The notes: generated by a model from the sequence alone, not told the origin. A stretch of DNA of 56,070 bases from an uncultured Porphyromonadaceae bacterium (GCA_900544305.1 UQUV01000017.1:1-56070), one strand, 5' to 3'. Positions 43,886 through 53,091 are shown, counted from the first letter of the stretch. Numbers and translations are program-made.

Positions 43886-45079
43886 TCAGGATTTTCCCCA
43901 ATGGATGTAAATTCCGGATTCGGGGAAATGAGTGTCGTCGGAGTCAAATTCAAGTGTGCGGTCGAAGAAAGAGATTCTGTTGGAATCGCTTTCTTTCTCC
44001 ATATCCTGATTCTGTTGGTCCTTGCGAGTTTCCGAGAAATAGCTGACCCAGTGCACGTCGTTGAGATTGACGGGGTACGACTCGTCGAAAGAGAATGAAA
44101 AACGTGTAGCCGAGCCTTTCGAGAGTTTGAAAATGGGTTCGGCAAATTTCCAGTAAAAGAAGTTTTGCCGTGTAGGATAGCAGCAGTCTATCTGTGCCTT
44201 GAAATTCCGGAATTTTTCAAATTCCGAATTGCACCATGCATCGTCGGGAATGGGCGAGCTGATTTTGATGGCCGAAATGGAACCATTGTTCCGGATGATT
44301 TCTGTAGAGACATTTTCGTTTGTATGGTTACCGATAGACAGTCTCAGGCGGAATGCCTTTACGATGGCTTCATCCCAATTCAAGTCATCCCGGCATTCGA
44401 TGTCTGCCTGACGTAGCAGTTCTTCGATTGGGTACGGAATTTCCTCACAGAAAAAGGCAATTTCGTCAGCTTTCATGTCAACTTTGAATGGGTCGCCGAA
44501 AGAGAAAACGCATACCAGTTTGTATTCGATGTCAAGAGGGGTAAATACGTGTTTCTGGTAGTGCAGTTTCTGATTGATAATAGGCATCGTGGCTTTAGGA
44601 AAAGATTTGCTGCTCATGCGCATGGTGACCTGATAGTTGAAATTGGAACGGAAACCTACGCTGCGCGTGAAGCGGCGGATGATAGGTAGCAATACATTGT
44701 CGGTATAGGGGCCGCCTGCCACATTCGCCAGAGAGTTTTTTACAACATTTTCCAAACGCTTCTGATTGAAGTCGCTGAGCATCGGGTCGGAGTCGTCGTA
44801 GAGGCTTTTGCAGATGTCGGAAAGTTCCCGATTGGTCTCTTCACGCAGGAAATTCGAGAGCAAGATGTCGATAAGCAGCACTGAAACACTTGAACCTATC
44901 AGAGAGAGCGCAAGTTCCTTCATCACTTCATATTCCTCGCCTTTTGTTCCAAACCATAGATATGCTCCGAAAGAAACAATACCGATGATAAGAACAATAA
45001 ACCCTAGTCGTGAAAGTTTTTCCCGTATGAGTTTTTTTAGCAAAAGTTGGTAGTCCTTTTTTATATTATCCTGACCCAT
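43886..45079 (-). CDS. Unrecognised membrane protein with large soluble domain
   Basis: A 397-residue protein. A basic N-terminus (KKLIREKLSRLG) leads to two membrane segments (about 25-45 and 58-80: FIVLIIGIVSFGAYLWF and LALSLIGSSVSVLLIDILL), then a soluble domain of over 300 residues on the same side as the N-terminus, mixed alpha/beta with many aromatic residues. I do not recognise the family. It has its own promoter box (45130-45137), ends about 165 bp before the WG gene start, and has no operon partner. Candidate for a membrane-anchored sensor or effector, but the sequence gives no proof. Confidence 0.7.
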   Translation of the reverse strand: MGQDNIKKDYQLLLKKLIREKLSRLGFIVLIIGIVSFGAYLWFGTKGEEYEVMKELALSLIGSSVSVLLIDILLSNFLREETNRELSDICKSLYDDSDPMLSDFNQKRLENVVKNSLANVAGGPYTDNVLLPIIRRFTRSVGFRSNFNYQVTMRMSSKSFPKATMPIINQKLHYQKHVFTPLDIEYKLVCVFSFGDPFKVDMKADEIAFFCEEIPYPIEELLRQADIECRDDLNWDEAIVKAFRLRLSIGNHTNENVSTEIIRNNGSISAIKISSPIPDDAWCNSEFEKFRNFKAQIDCCYPTRQNFFYWKFAEPIFKLSKGSATRFSFSFDESYPVNLNDVHWVSYFSETRKDQQNQDMEKESDSNRISFFDRTLEFDSDDTHFPESGIYIHWGKS

Positions 45080-45129
45080 AATATAGTATGTTAATAGAGT
45101 TTGTGTTAATGTGGATATACTTCCTTTTT

Positions 45130-45137
45130 CAAAGATA
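45130..45137 (-). promoter_or_regulatory. Promoter -7 box of the unknown membrane protein gene
   Basis: TATCTTTG on the minus strand, 51 bp before the ATG at 45079. Confidence 0.55.
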
Positions 45138-45289
45138 CAGAATCGCCTGAGTAATAGGAAATAATAATTGAGAAAAGTTAAACGTTAGTCTTTTTTAACA
45201 TGTTAGGAGCTTTTGCAATGATTGTATAGGCAGCATGTGAATTTGTAAAATTCGTATCTTTACAACAAACATTTATATTATGGATTGTT

Positions 45290-45898
45290 ATGATGGACAA
45301 TTTGAATAGAAAGTTTGAAGCCTATGGATTGGTGAACATTCGTTCAGTTGAACCTTCGGTTTTGGTAGATTTGAAATATGCATCTACTGATAATTTTATG
45401 CATCAGAACATGTATGGCGATTTGCATGAAGCCTATCTGCTGCCCGAGGTGGCAGAAAAGATCGCTGCGGCACAGCGGTTGCTGAAGGCTGAGTTTCCCG
45501 AATGTTCGATTGTCATCTATGATGCGGCACGTCCGTTGAGCATTCAAAAACTGATGTTCGACAGTGTGGCCGGCACACCGATGGAGCCATATATAGCTAA
45601 TCCTAATGATTTGGCCGGTTTCCATAATTATGGCATGGCTGTTGATTTGACTATAATTGAGAATGGAAAACCGCTGGATATGGGTACACCGTATGATTTT
45701 TTCGGCGATTTGGCACATACGGATTGTGACAAGGCATTTTTAGAAAGCGGCCGATTGTCGACAGAAGCCTATGCTAACCGGCAGTTTCTGTATGGGCTGA
45801 TGGAGCGTGTAGGGATGTATCCTCTGCCGAATGAGTGGTGGCACTACCAGTATCACACGGAGGCCGACAAAAAGGTATATCGGCTCTTGGATTTTTAG
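45290..45898 (+). CDS. VanX/DdpX-like D-Ala-D-Ala dipeptidase (M15 family)
   Basis: A 202-residue zinc peptidase without a signal peptide. SVEPSVLVDLKYAS is the family start, IVIYDAARPLSIQ carries the substrate-binding Arg, GFHNYGMAVDLT the zinc-binding His and Asp, and NEWWHYQY the catalytic Glu and zinc-binding His. Such enzymes cleave D-Ala-D-Ala; outside vancomycin-resistance clusters they are thought to recycle cell-wall dipeptide. No van genes are nearby, so resistance is not indicated. ATG codons at 45290 and 45293 are both possible starts; TATCTTTA at 45254-45261 is a likely promoter. Confidence 0.9.
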   Translation: MMDNLNRKFEAYGLVNIRSVEPSVLVDLKYASTDNFMHQNMYGDLHEAYLLPEVAEKIAAAQRLLKAEFPECSIVIYDAARPLSIQKLMFDSVAGTPMEPYIANPNDLAGFHNYGMAVDLTIIENGKPLDMGTPYDFFGDLAHTDCDKAFLESGRLSTEAYANRQFLYGLMERVGMYPLPNEWWHYQYHTEADKKVYRLLDF

Positions 45899-45933
45899 CC
45901 ATTTCTTTAGCTGTAATCTGATAGGAAAAATAG

Positions 45934-45969
45934 CGTCGCCGGTGTGCGGCTGGGCGCATACCGGCGACG
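45934..45969 (-). terminator. Terminator of trpS
   Basis: CGTCGCCGGT (45934-45943) pairs with ACCGGCGACG (45960-45969), followed on the minus strand by CTATTTTT, 26 bp past the trpS stop. Confidence 0.85.
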
Positions 45970-45995
45970 GATGTGTATGGATGGGGATTGTTCCC

Positions 45996-47081
45996 TTATT
46001 TCTGATATTTCTTGGCCTGTTCGGCAATGAGGTCGGCATCTTCGAAATAGTTGATGCGCATGGCGCGACGTACGTCCTCGAGCGTAGCGGCTGCCACACG
46101 GCGAGCTTCTTCGCTACCACGTCTTAAGATATCGAATACGCCAGGAATATCCTTTTCCCATTCCTGACGGCGTTCGCGAATCGGTGCGAGCGTTTCTTCA
46201 AGGATGTTGATGAGGAATTTCTTTACTGTGCCGTCGCCCAGACCACCACGGGTGTAGTGGTCCTTCATTTCCTGAAGGTTCTTGTATTCCGGGTTGTATT
46301 TTGCAAAGTGCTCGTCCTTGCAGAATGCGTCAAGATAGATGAACGGGCAGTTGCCTTCGAGGTGTCCCGGGTCGCTTACGTTGAGGTGGAGCGGGTCGGT
46401 GTACATGCTCTTTACTTTCTTTGCCACTTCCTTTGCCGTATCGGAAAGGTAAATGCAGTTGCCGAGCGATTTGCTCATCTTTGCCTTGCCGTCGATACCC
46501 GGAAGGCGCATGCAGGCAGCATTGTCGGGCAGGAGGATTTCCGGTTCGACAAGCGTTTTGCCGTAGATGTTGTTGAATCGGCCTACGATTTCGCGTGTCA
46601 GCTCAATCATCGGTTCCTGGTCTTCGCCGGCCGGTACGGTTGTAGCGCGGAAGGCAGTGATGTCGGAAGCCTGGCTGACAGGATAGCAGAAGAAACCTAC
46701 GGGGATGCTCGTTTCGAAGTTGCGCATCTTGATTTCCGTTTTTACGGTCGGGTTGCGCTGAACGCGTGAAACGGTCACGAGGTTCATATAGTAGAACGCC
46801 AGCTCGCAGAGTTCAGGAACTTGCGACTGTATGAAAATCGTAGTCTTTTCCGGATCAAGTCCGGCAGAAAGATAGTCGAGGGCTACCTCGATAATGTTCT
46901 GGCGGATTTTTTCAGGATTGTCGGCGTTGTCGGTCAAAGCCTGTGCATCGGCAATCATGACATAAATCTTGTCGAATTCGCCTGAGTTCTGAAGTTCCAC
47001 ACGGCGGCGCAGAGAGCCGACGTAGTGTCCGAGGTGAAGTTTGCCGGTAGGACGGTCGCCTGTCAATATGATTTTTTCCAT
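45996..47081 (-). CDS. trpS: Tryptophanyl-tRNA synthetase
   Basis: A 361-residue class I aminoacyl-tRNA synthetase charging tRNA-Trp. I start at the ATG at 47081 (MEKIILTGDRPTGKLHLGHYVGSL), which places the HIGH-type motif GKLHLGHY correctly; the frame upstream to 47189 covers promoter sequence. KMSKSLGN is the second ATP-binding motif, and QVPELCELAFYY and AGEDQEPMIELTREI are typical of the family. It is a single-gene unit with a promoter module shared with pncB. Confidence 0.97.
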   Translation of the reverse strand: MEKIILTGDRPTGKLHLGHYVGSLRRRVELQNSGEFDKIYVMIADAQALTDNADNPEKIRQNIIEVALDYLSAGLDPEKTTIFIQSQVPELCELAFYYMNLVTVSRVQRNPTVKTEIKMRNFETSIPVGFFCYPVSQASDITAFRATTVPAGEDQEPMIELTREIVGRFNNIYGKTLVEPEILLPDNAACMRLPGIDGKAKMSKSLGNCIYLSDTAKEVAKKVKSMYTDPLHLNVSDPGHLEGNCPFIYLDAFCKDEHFAKYNPEYKNLQEMKDHYTRGGLGDGTVKKFLINILEETLAPIRERRQEWEKDIPGVFDILRRGSEEARRVAAATLEDVRRAMRINYFEDADLIAEQAKKYQK

Positions 47082-47159
47082 AATTTTTTGAATAATCGTT
47101 TGATTGAAAATGGCGGACATTCCGTAATGGGTTTGTTCCGCATAGTTGCATGTCTCGTG

Positions 47160-47251
47160 TAAAGATAGTGCAAGGTGAGAGGAGAACAAAATATCGAAAC
47201 TTGTTTCAGATATTTTTTATCCCGAACCGCATCCTATCTTATTTAAAGATA
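47160..47251 (-). promoter_or_regulatory. Two-box promoter module upstream of trpS, repeat of the pncB module
   Basis: Minus-strand boxes TATCTTTA at 47160-47167 and at 47244-47251, 84 bp apart. The proximal box has TTTG 19 bp upstream. TAGGATGCGGTTCGGGATA lies between (47218-47236, minus), identical to 12991-13009. A further TATCTTTG is at 47318-47325. Confidence 0.7.
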
Positions 47252-47434
47252 GTGAAAGCCGAAATCGGAAAGCCAAACTTGTCGGATTTTCATTCCGGGT
47301 CGTTTCCCTATTTTTTGCAAAGATAGTAAATCCAATAATGTAATTGGAAAATTATATAACAAAAAAGCAATAATATACTCTATATTCGTTTTGCCTTCTT
47401 TTCTGAAAATAGATAGTGCTGTCTTGTTGTCAGC
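47252..47434. other. Intergenic region between trpS module and GH53 gene
   Basis: No gene. It contains a third minus-strand -7 box (47318-47325) and AT-rich sequence downstream of the GH53 stop. I see no convincing terminator for GH53. Confidence 0.35.
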
Positions 47435-48745
47435 CTATATTGCCAGTAGTTGGCTGAATGTGCGGGAGAGGGTGCTCACCGTCAGCAGATAAAGTCCGGC
47501 GAAAGGCGAAAGGTCAAGGCTGCATTTGCAGGTGTCAGGACGGGTTTGAAGCAGGGGTGTGCCCGACAGGGCATAGACAGTCACCGATGTTACCGCGGCT
47601 TTTCCTGTAATGCAGAGCTTTTTTCCTGACAGGCGGAGGCGGCAGTCCGGTTCGGTTGAAATCTGCCGTATGCCCGACTGGTCGTGGAAGTTGCGGAGGG
47701 CATCGAAAATACCGTTGGGCGAGCCGTTGCTTAGGAATGCTCCCATCGGGTATGCCTTCCAGTTGCCGTAGCATTGCGGTTCCCAATAGAAAATGCCTTC
47801 GCATTGATGAGTGCGGGCGAGTTCTGTCAGCATGTAAGTGTAATAGTCAAAAGCATCGTTGCTGCACCGTTGCTCCCATGTCTGGCTGTTGGCAAGCGTT
47901 TCGGTTGTGTAGGCGTTAGGCACGCCGGTTTCGCAGATGATGGCGTTTTTACCGTATTTTTCAGCCACGCGGCGAATGTTTTGCAGGCACAGGTCGGCTT
48001 TTCCCTTCCATTGTGACGTGCGGAAATAGTCGGCCGACTGGCTGTCGTAAGTATTGACCGGATAGAGCGACATTCCAATCAGGTCGTAGCGAGCCTGATG
48101 TTCCGTGAGATAGTCGAAAACATAGTCAAAGAGTCCGGCATCCCAACCGTTGTCGACATGCACAATTACTTTGGCATCGGGAAACACCGACTTTACCGCA
48201 TCGTGGCCCGAATTGACCAGCCATGCAAAATTTTCGCCGTTCTCAATTTTACCCAACGGATAGAGCATGCCGCCACGGGTTTCGTTGCCCACTTGAACCC
48301 AGTCGACGGCGATTCCATCGGCTTTCAGTTGGCCGAGTACGTCGCGCGTATGGTTGTAGACAGCCGTGCATAGGTCATGGATGTCATAATCTGTCCACGC
48401 CTCCGGTGTGAATTGTTTTGACGGGTCCGCCCATGAGTTGCTGTAGTGGAAGTCAATCATTATTTTCATCCCTTCCCGGCTGGCCCGTCGTGCCTTTTCC
48501 GTCACATCGTCAGCGTTGCACCAATTGTCCGTCGGGTTAACCCAAACGCGAAACCGCGCCGCATTGATGCCGTTTTCTTTAAGCAGTTGCACGCAGTCGC
48601 GGCTGTTGCCGTTGCTGTCGCTGAAAGCGATGCCTTCGGCTTCTTGTTCCGTCAGCCAACTGAAATCGGCACCCGTGACGAGTTGTGCCTGAACGTGCGG
48701 TGCCGACAGACACAGAAGCAGGCAGAGGGTTATCAGAGTTTTCAT
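47435..48745 (-). CDS. GH53 endo-beta-1,4-galactanase
   Basis: A 436-residue secreted enzyme hydrolysing beta-1,4-galactan side chains of pectin. The ATG at 48745 starts a signal peptide (TLCLLLCLSAPHVQAQ). The barrel has GADFSWL, GINAARFRVWVNP, IDFHYSNSWADPSKQ, the acid/base Glu in VQVGNETRGGMLYPLG and the nucleophile Glu in AIICETG. The last 75 residues form a beta domain ending FAGLYLLTVSTLSRTFSQLLAI, close to a type IX sorting domain, so it may be surface-displayed. Its start overlaps the acyltransferase stop by 4 bp (ATGA), making it third in an M20-acyltransferase-GH53 operon. Confidence 0.92.
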   Translation of the reverse strand: MKTLITLCLLLCLSAPHVQAQLVTGADFSWLTEQEAEGIAFSDSNGNSRDCVQLLKENGINAARFRVWVNPTDNWCNADDVTEKARRASREGMKIMIDFHYSNSWADPSKQFTPEAWTDYDIHDLCTAVYNHTRDVLGQLKADGIAVDWVQVGNETRGGMLYPLGKIENGENFAWLVNSGHDAVKSVFPDAKVIVHVDNGWDAGLFDYVFDYLTEHQARYDLIGMSLYPVNTYDSQSADYFRTSQWKGKADLCLQNIRRVAEKYGKNAIICETGVPNAYTTETLANSQTWEQRCSNDAFDYYTYMLTELARTHQCEGIFYWEPQCYGNWKAYPMGAFLSNGSPNGIFDALRNFHDQSGIRQISTEPDCRLRLSGKKLCITGKAAVTSVTVYALSGTPLLQTRPDTCKCSLDLSPFAGLYLLTVSTLSRTFSQLLAI

Positions 48746-49914
48746 CGTTTTTCCGTTTGTTTGACAGTTTTGAAAAGTTTGTTCTTGAGCCATTCGCGGA
48801 CAGGTTCGTCGTATGATTTCAACAGTGAATAGGCAAGAAGAACAGAGAAAAAGAAAACACCTGCGCCTACACATACGTGCTGATAGAGCGGCGCTTCGGG
48901 ATTATGGCGTACCCAAGCCACCTGCAAATAGATGAACGGATAGTGGACGATGTAGACCGGGTAGGAGATATCACCGAGGAATTTGCAGACCTTTGTGCTG
49001 AATTTTCCAGAAATACGGCTTCCTGCTCCAATCATTACCATCAGCGGGAATATGAACAGGATGCACGCCGCATTATAGATGCCGTCGCGAATGTTGATGC
49101 TGTCGCCCATGTAGGGGGTGCACAGAACAACCAACAGAAGCAGGGAGCACCACCAGAAACCGCCTTGCACGGTGATGTATTTCCCTATTCGCGACAACAG
49201 CAGTCCGCAGAGGAACGGATAAAGCAGGCGGGTGAATCCGATGAGAATTTGCGGAGCTGTCAGACTCCAACCGCCGATGACCGTATAGGCTTGTGCCGTG
49301 CGGTCTGCCCAAAGTCCGAAAATGTCCCAGTTCAGTGTCAGGTTCAGAGTAAATATAGCACAGAGGCCGACCAGTATTGCCAGGCTCACTTTTCCGAGGT
49401 GGCGGAAAAAGAAAGCATAGAGAATGTTGGCTACGTATTCATAAGTCAATGTCCAGTTCGGTCCGTTGAATCCGTTGGTTTCTCCCCAACCTCTGATATC
49501 CAGATTTTTACCGGCAGGAATCATCAAAATGCCCAAAAGAATGCAGAGCAGGAATTTTCCTGCGCCGGTCTGGGATATGTTGGAAAACGCATCGCAATCC
49601 TGAAGATAGAAAAAGGATGCGCCGATAAGTGTGCTGACCACCACCATCGGGTGGAGACGAATCAGACGGCGTTTGAAGAAACTGCCGATTGACATTTTAT
49701 CCCAACGGTCGTCATAGGCATAGCCTACCACAAATCCGGAAAGGACAAAAAAGAAGTCGACGGCAAGGTAGCCATGGTTGACAATCTGGAAAACCGGACC
49801 TTTGGAATAGGTTTCAAACAGGTGGAAAATGATGACGGTAAGTGCTGCAACGCCGCGGAGACCATCAAGAATTTCGTATCGGGGCTTAGAGGCTAAATAT
49901 TGGTTGGTTGGCAT
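48742..49914 (-). CDS. Acyltransferase 3 family (OafA-like) membrane protein
   Basis: A 390-residue integral membrane O-acyltransferase with about ten membrane segments. YEILDGLRGVAALTVIIFHL with its catalytic His, then GYLAVDFFFVLSGFVVGYAY and FFKRRLIRLHPM, are the family signatures. It overlaps GH53 by 4 bp and starts 13 bp after the M20 hydrolase, so it is co-transcribed with both. Members acetylate surface polysaccharides; the target here cannot be read. Confidence 0.92.
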   Translation of the reverse strand: MPTNQYLASKPRYEILDGLRGVAALTVIIFHLFETYSKGPVFQIVNHGYLAVDFFFVLSGFVVGYAYDDRWDKMSIGSFFKRRLIRLHPMVVVSTLIGASFFYLQDCDAFSNISQTGAGKFLLCILLGILMIPAGKNLDIRGWGETNGFNGPNWTLTYEYVANILYAFFFRHLGKVSLAILVGLCAIFTLNLTLNWDIFGLWADRTAQAYTVIGGWSLTAPQILIGFTRLLYPFLCGLLLSRIGKYITVQGGFWWCSLLLLVVLCTPYMGDSINIRDGIYNAACILFIFPLMVMIGAGSRISGKFSTKVCKFLGDISYPVYIVHYPFIYLQVAWVRHNPEAPLYQHVCVGAGVFFFSVLLAYSLLKSYDEPVREWLKNKLFKTVKQTEKR

Positions 49915-49927
49915 TTTGTTTTGCGTA

Positions 49928-50992
49928 TTAAACTATGTTGAGTTGATGGAGTGTCGTTGTGTAGAGTTGAATGGCTTCGCGGATTTCTTCCAGACGGATG
50001 TACTCATTGGCCGTGTGCGAGCGGGCTGAGTCGCCCGGGCCGATTTTCACGGAAGGGAACGGCATCAGAGCCTGGTCGCTCAGCGTGGGAGAGCCGAACG
50101 GAGTTTTACCCGCAAATACAAGCCGTTGCACAATCGGGTGATTGGCGGCTATCGACGACGGGCGCAGACGTGTGCTGCGCGGAGTCAGCGTGCAGTCGGG
50201 CACGGCATTGCGAATCAGTTCCAGTGTTTCCTCGTTGGTGTAGGCATCCGTGGTGCGGACATCTACTACGATTTTGCAGAGGTCGGGCACGACGTTGTGC
50301 TGTGTTCCGGCGTTGATTTGTGTGACGCTGATTTTCATCGGTCCCAGATAGGCAGACTCCTTGGGCAGTGAGAGTGTCCGCAGTGTTTCTACAGCCAGTA
50401 CGGCCTTGTAGATAGCGTTTACTCCCTCGTTGCGTGCGGCATGACCCGATACTCCGGTTATTTCTCCATCGAGCACCATGAGGCCTTTTTCAGCAACGGC
50501 AGGATTCATGCCCGTAGGTTCGCCCACAATTGCTACTGTGATAGGCGGAAGCATGGGCAGCACGGATTCGATGCCGTTGCGTCCGCTCACTTCCTCTTCG
50601 CATGAAGCCAGGAAAATCAGGTTGTAGGGTTGAGGCCGTTGTGTAAGCCACAAGAAACTTGCCAACAGGCTGACCACCGAAGCTCCCGCGTCGTTGCTTC
50701 CCAATCCGTAGAGCCGTCCTTCTTCATCCTCTGTCGGCTGGAAAGGGTCGTACGTCCAGCCGGCTACCGGCTTCACGGTGTCGATGTGGGAATTGAGCAG
50801 AAGGGTTGGCTTTGCCGGCGAAAAGTCGGCCGACTTGCACCACACGTTGTTACCGCTGCGTTCGGGCATGCAGCCATTGTCGCGCATGAATTTTTCAATC
50901 ACGTCGGCGGCACCAGCTTCGTCGCGGCTTACCGACGGTGTAGCTATCAATTGTTTCAGCAAATCAACTGCCGAATAGAAAAGTTCGTCCAT
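49928..50992 (-). CDS. M20-family metallo-hydrolase (ArgE/DapE-like)
   Basis: A 354-residue two-zinc hydrolase of amide bonds. LLLNSHIDTVKP carries the first metal His and Asp, CEEEVSGRNGIES the bridging Glu pair, GEPTGM a further metal ligand, and GVSGHAARNEGVNAI the dimer-domain His. In Bacteroidetes close relatives deacylate N-acyl-ornithine in arginine synthesis, but I cannot tell ArgE from other members by eye. The start is only 15 bp from the att core of the second element, and its -7 box (TAAGTTTG) is part of that core. First gene of a three-gene operon. Confidence 0.88.
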   Translation of the reverse strand: MDELFYSAVDLLKQLIATPSVSRDEAGAADVIEKFMRDNGCMPERSGNNVWCKSADFSPAKPTLLLNSHIDTVKPVAGWTYDPFQPTEDEEGRLYGLGSNDAGASVVSLLASFLWLTQRPQPYNLIFLASCEEEVSGRNGIESVLPMLPPITVAIVGEPTGMNPAVAEKGLMVLDGEITGVSGHAARNEGVNAIYKAVLAVETLRTLSLPKESAYLGPMKISVTQINAGTQHNVVPDLCKIVVDVRTTDAYTNEETLELIRNAVPDCTLTPRSTRLRPSSIAANHPIVQRLVFAGKTPFGSPTLSDQALMPFPSVKIGPGDSARSHTANEYIRLEEIREAIQLYTTTLHQLNIV

Positions 50993-51006
50993 GGGGGAAA
51001 TTTTTC

Positions 51007-51025
51007 CGCAAACTTACGGAAAATC
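51007..51025 (-). repeat. att junction of the second element
   Basis: On the minus strand GATTTTCCGTAAGTTTGCG, containing GTAAGTTTGC (51008-51017). It matches 6942-6960 at 17 of 19 positions. TAAGTTTG in it is a -7 box reading into the M20 hydrolase gene. Confidence 0.75.
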
Positions 51026-51255
51026 TGTGGAAAAACCTCCAAAATTCGGCAGATTAACGCAATGTAATCTGTGAATTAAGTAGTTAGGAGAAAATCGCGG
51101 AAGTTGGATAGAGGGCTGAATAGCGTTTCAAAGCGGATTGGAGAAAGAGAACGGTTTCCTAATCGTTACCCGTCAGAAATGCAGATTTAACAGTCGCCGT
51201 TTCGTTTGCTGCGCTCTGCGTAGGTTTGCTTGTCAAGGTTTAACTCGTTGATTTA
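51026..51255. other. Integrase-side end region with probable arm-type sites (second element)
   Basis: No gene. Aligns along its length with the complement of 6711-6941, including cagattaacgcaat near 51050 and acggtttcctaatc near 51151. Conservation without coding capacity fits integrase binding sites. Confidence 0.55.
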
Positions 51256-51263
51256 TAGTTTTG
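51256..51263 (+). promoter_or_regulatory. Integrase promoter -7 box
   Basis: TAGTTTTG, 20 bp before the ATG at 51284, identical to that of the first element. Confidence 0.55.
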
Positions 51264-51283
51264 CAACCAAAAAAAGAACGAGT

Positions 51284-52513
51284 ATGACAAGGAGCACATT
51301 TCGCGTGCTGTTCTATGCGAACGGCAGCAAGGAGAAGAATGGAATTGTCCCCATCATGGGACGGGTTACAATCAACGGAACGGTGGCGCAGTTCAGTTGC
51401 AAACGGAGCATCGCAAAGGAGCTTTGGGACGCAAAGGGCAACCGTGCCAAGGGCAAGAGTTTGGAGGCAAGGGAAACGAACCTTGCGCTTGACAACATCA
51501 AGGCGCAAATCATCAAGCACTACCAGCGCATATCCGACCGTGAGGCGTTTGTGACGGCAGAAATGGTGCGCAACGCCTATCAAGGCATCGGCTGCGAGTA
51601 TGAAACGATACTCGGCGCATTCGACAAGGAGAACGCCAAGTTCCTGAAACGTGTCGGCAAAGACCGCTGCATGGGGTCTTACCGTGTGATGGTACGTTCA
51701 AGGAACTATGTGGCAGCGTTCATCAAGTCGTTCTACAAACGCAGTGATATGTCCATGCTGGAACTTACTCCCGACTTCATCAAGGAGTTCTCCGTATTTC
51801 TCACAACGGAGCAAGGCTTGAAGAATGCTTCCGTGTGGCTGGCTTGCATGTGGGTCAAGACGGTCGTTTCACGGGCGCATTACAACGGTCTGATACCGAG
51901 AAATCCGTTTGCTCAGTTCCGTATCACGCCCAACGTGAAGGAAAGGGAGTATCTTACGGAGGGAGAAATCCGGCAGCTTATCGAGCATGAGTTTTCCGAT
52001 GCCACGCTTGCTTTCACCCGAGACCTGTTCGTCTTTGCCTGTTTTACCGCACTCAGCTTCGCAGACATCAGGGAACTGACCACGGACGAGATTATGGACG
52101 TGAACGGCGAGAAGTGGATTATCTCCAAGCGGCACAAGACGAGCATCCCGTTCCAAGTGAAGCTGCTGGACATTCCGTTGCAAATAATCGGAAAGTACAG
52201 ACCGTTCCAAAAGGACAATTCGGTTTTCGGCGAAATCAACTATTGGAATGTCTGCAAGAAGCTGAAAAAGGTTATCAGCGAGTGTGGCATAAACAAGCAA
52301 ATCAGCTTTCATTGCTCCCGCCATACATTCGGCACATTAGCCCTCAGCAAAGGCATGCCGATTGAAAGCGTGAGCCGTGTTTTAGGACACACAAACATCA
52401 AGACCACACAGATTTACGCAAAGATAACCACGCAGAAGTTAGGTAACGATTTGACGGCTTTCGGTAACCAACTGAACCAGACTTTCGGTAACATCAAAGT
52501 GGCAGGGATATGA
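51284..52513 (+). CDS. Tyrosine recombinase/integrase, IntDOT-like
   Basis: A 409-residue integrase from the ATG at 51284 (MTRSTFRVLFYANGSKEKNG); the frame upstream to 51230 includes the promoter and is not used. FHCSRHTFG, LGHTNIKTTQIY give the catalytic His-Arg, His and Tyr. The first-Arg box reads FTALSFADIRELT, with Arg not at the usual position, as in IntDOT. It has the same length as the other integrase and differs mainly in the core-binding domain (residues 120-250). The stop overlaps the next start by 4 bp. Confidence 0.95.
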   Translation: MTRSTFRVLFYANGSKEKNGIVPIMGRVTINGTVAQFSCKRSIAKELWDAKGNRAKGKSLEARETNLALDNIKAQIIKHYQRISDREAFVTAEMVRNAYQGIGCEYETILGAFDKENAKFLKRVGKDRCMGSYRVMVRSRNYVAAFIKSFYKRSDMSMLELTPDFIKEFSVFLTTEQGLKNASVWLACMWVKTVVSRAHYNGLIPRNPFAQFRITPNVKEREYLTEGEIRQLIEHEFSDATLAFTRDLFVFACFTALSFADIRELTTDEIMDVNGEKWIISKRHKTSIPFQVKLLDIPLQIIGKYRPFQKDNSVFGEINYWNVCKKLKKVISECGINKQISFHCSRHTFGTLALSKGMPIESVSRVLGHTNIKTTQIYAKITTQKLGNDLTAFGNQLNQTFGNIKVAGI

Positions 52514-52881
52514 AACGGACAACAATCACGATGGACGGGTACGGCAGGGTTGCCGTGCCGTCCGATGCCACTAATGTTTGGATGAGCGAAATGGAATTGG
52601 TAAGACTGTTCGACGTAATCGCCCCGACACTCCGTGCTGCTATCCGAGCCGTGTACAAAAGCGAAGTGTTGCAACCTTACGATGTTGAAAAGCGTATGAG
52701 GCTGCCCAACGGTTATTATGCGGCAACGTATGCCCTACCGATGGTCGTGGCACTTGCCTTCCGTATCAATACACCCAATGCCGCAAGGGTACGCAACGTC
52801 CTGTTGGAAAGGCTGTGCTTGCGAAAAGACAGACAAATGCTTTGGCTTTCGTTAGGCAATAGTACAACATGTAAGTGTTAG
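52510..52881 (+). CDS. Small conserved protein translationally coupled to the integrase
   Basis: A 123-residue homologue of 5086-5457, same length and position. Shared features are MELVRLFDVIAPTLRAAIRA and LPNGYYAATYALPMVVALAF, and a basic end with LLERLCLRKD. The C-terminus ends TTCKC against MPNKC in the other copy. Both copies being kept intact argues for function, probably with the integrase, perhaps in excision or regulation. Confidence 0.75.
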   Translation: MKRTTITMDGYGRVAVPSDATNVWMSEMELVRLFDVIAPTLRAAIRAVYKSEVLQPYDVEKRMRLPNGYYAATYALPMVVALAFRINTPNAARVRNVLLERLCLRKDRQMLWLSLGNSTTCKC

Positions 52882-52930
52882 CGGGTGTAGTTACGTATCA
52901 ATACGCCCGTGCATTCACACAATGCCATCT

Positions 52931-52970
52931 GCCCGAAGAAGTGGGACATTCCGCTTCTTCGGGCTTTTTT
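52931..52970 (+). terminator. Terminator of the integrase operon (second element)
   Basis: GCCCGAAGAAG (52931-52941) pairs with CTTCTTCGGGC (52954-52964), followed by six T. Confidence 0.9.
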
Positions 52971-53083
52971 CTTTTCGCCTTTGGATAACTGATATTTCCT
53001 ATTATGCTGTATTTTCTTGTCTGTCAGTTTCTTTTGCTCCGTTCTGCATAGTTTTACGTATCAAGGTTTTAGCCGTCCTGCCG

Positions 53084-53091
53084 TAGCTTTG
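53084..53091 (+). promoter_or_regulatory. Promoter -7 box of the helicase-mobilization operon
   Basis: TAGCTTTG, 61 bp before the helicase ATG, conserved at 4805-4812 in the first element. Confidence 0.55.

Noticed and set aside
45290..45898. Vancomycin-resistance gene vanX
   Set aside because: The family match is real, but there are no vanH, vanA, vanR or vanS genes nearby; chromosomal housekeeping homologues are common.
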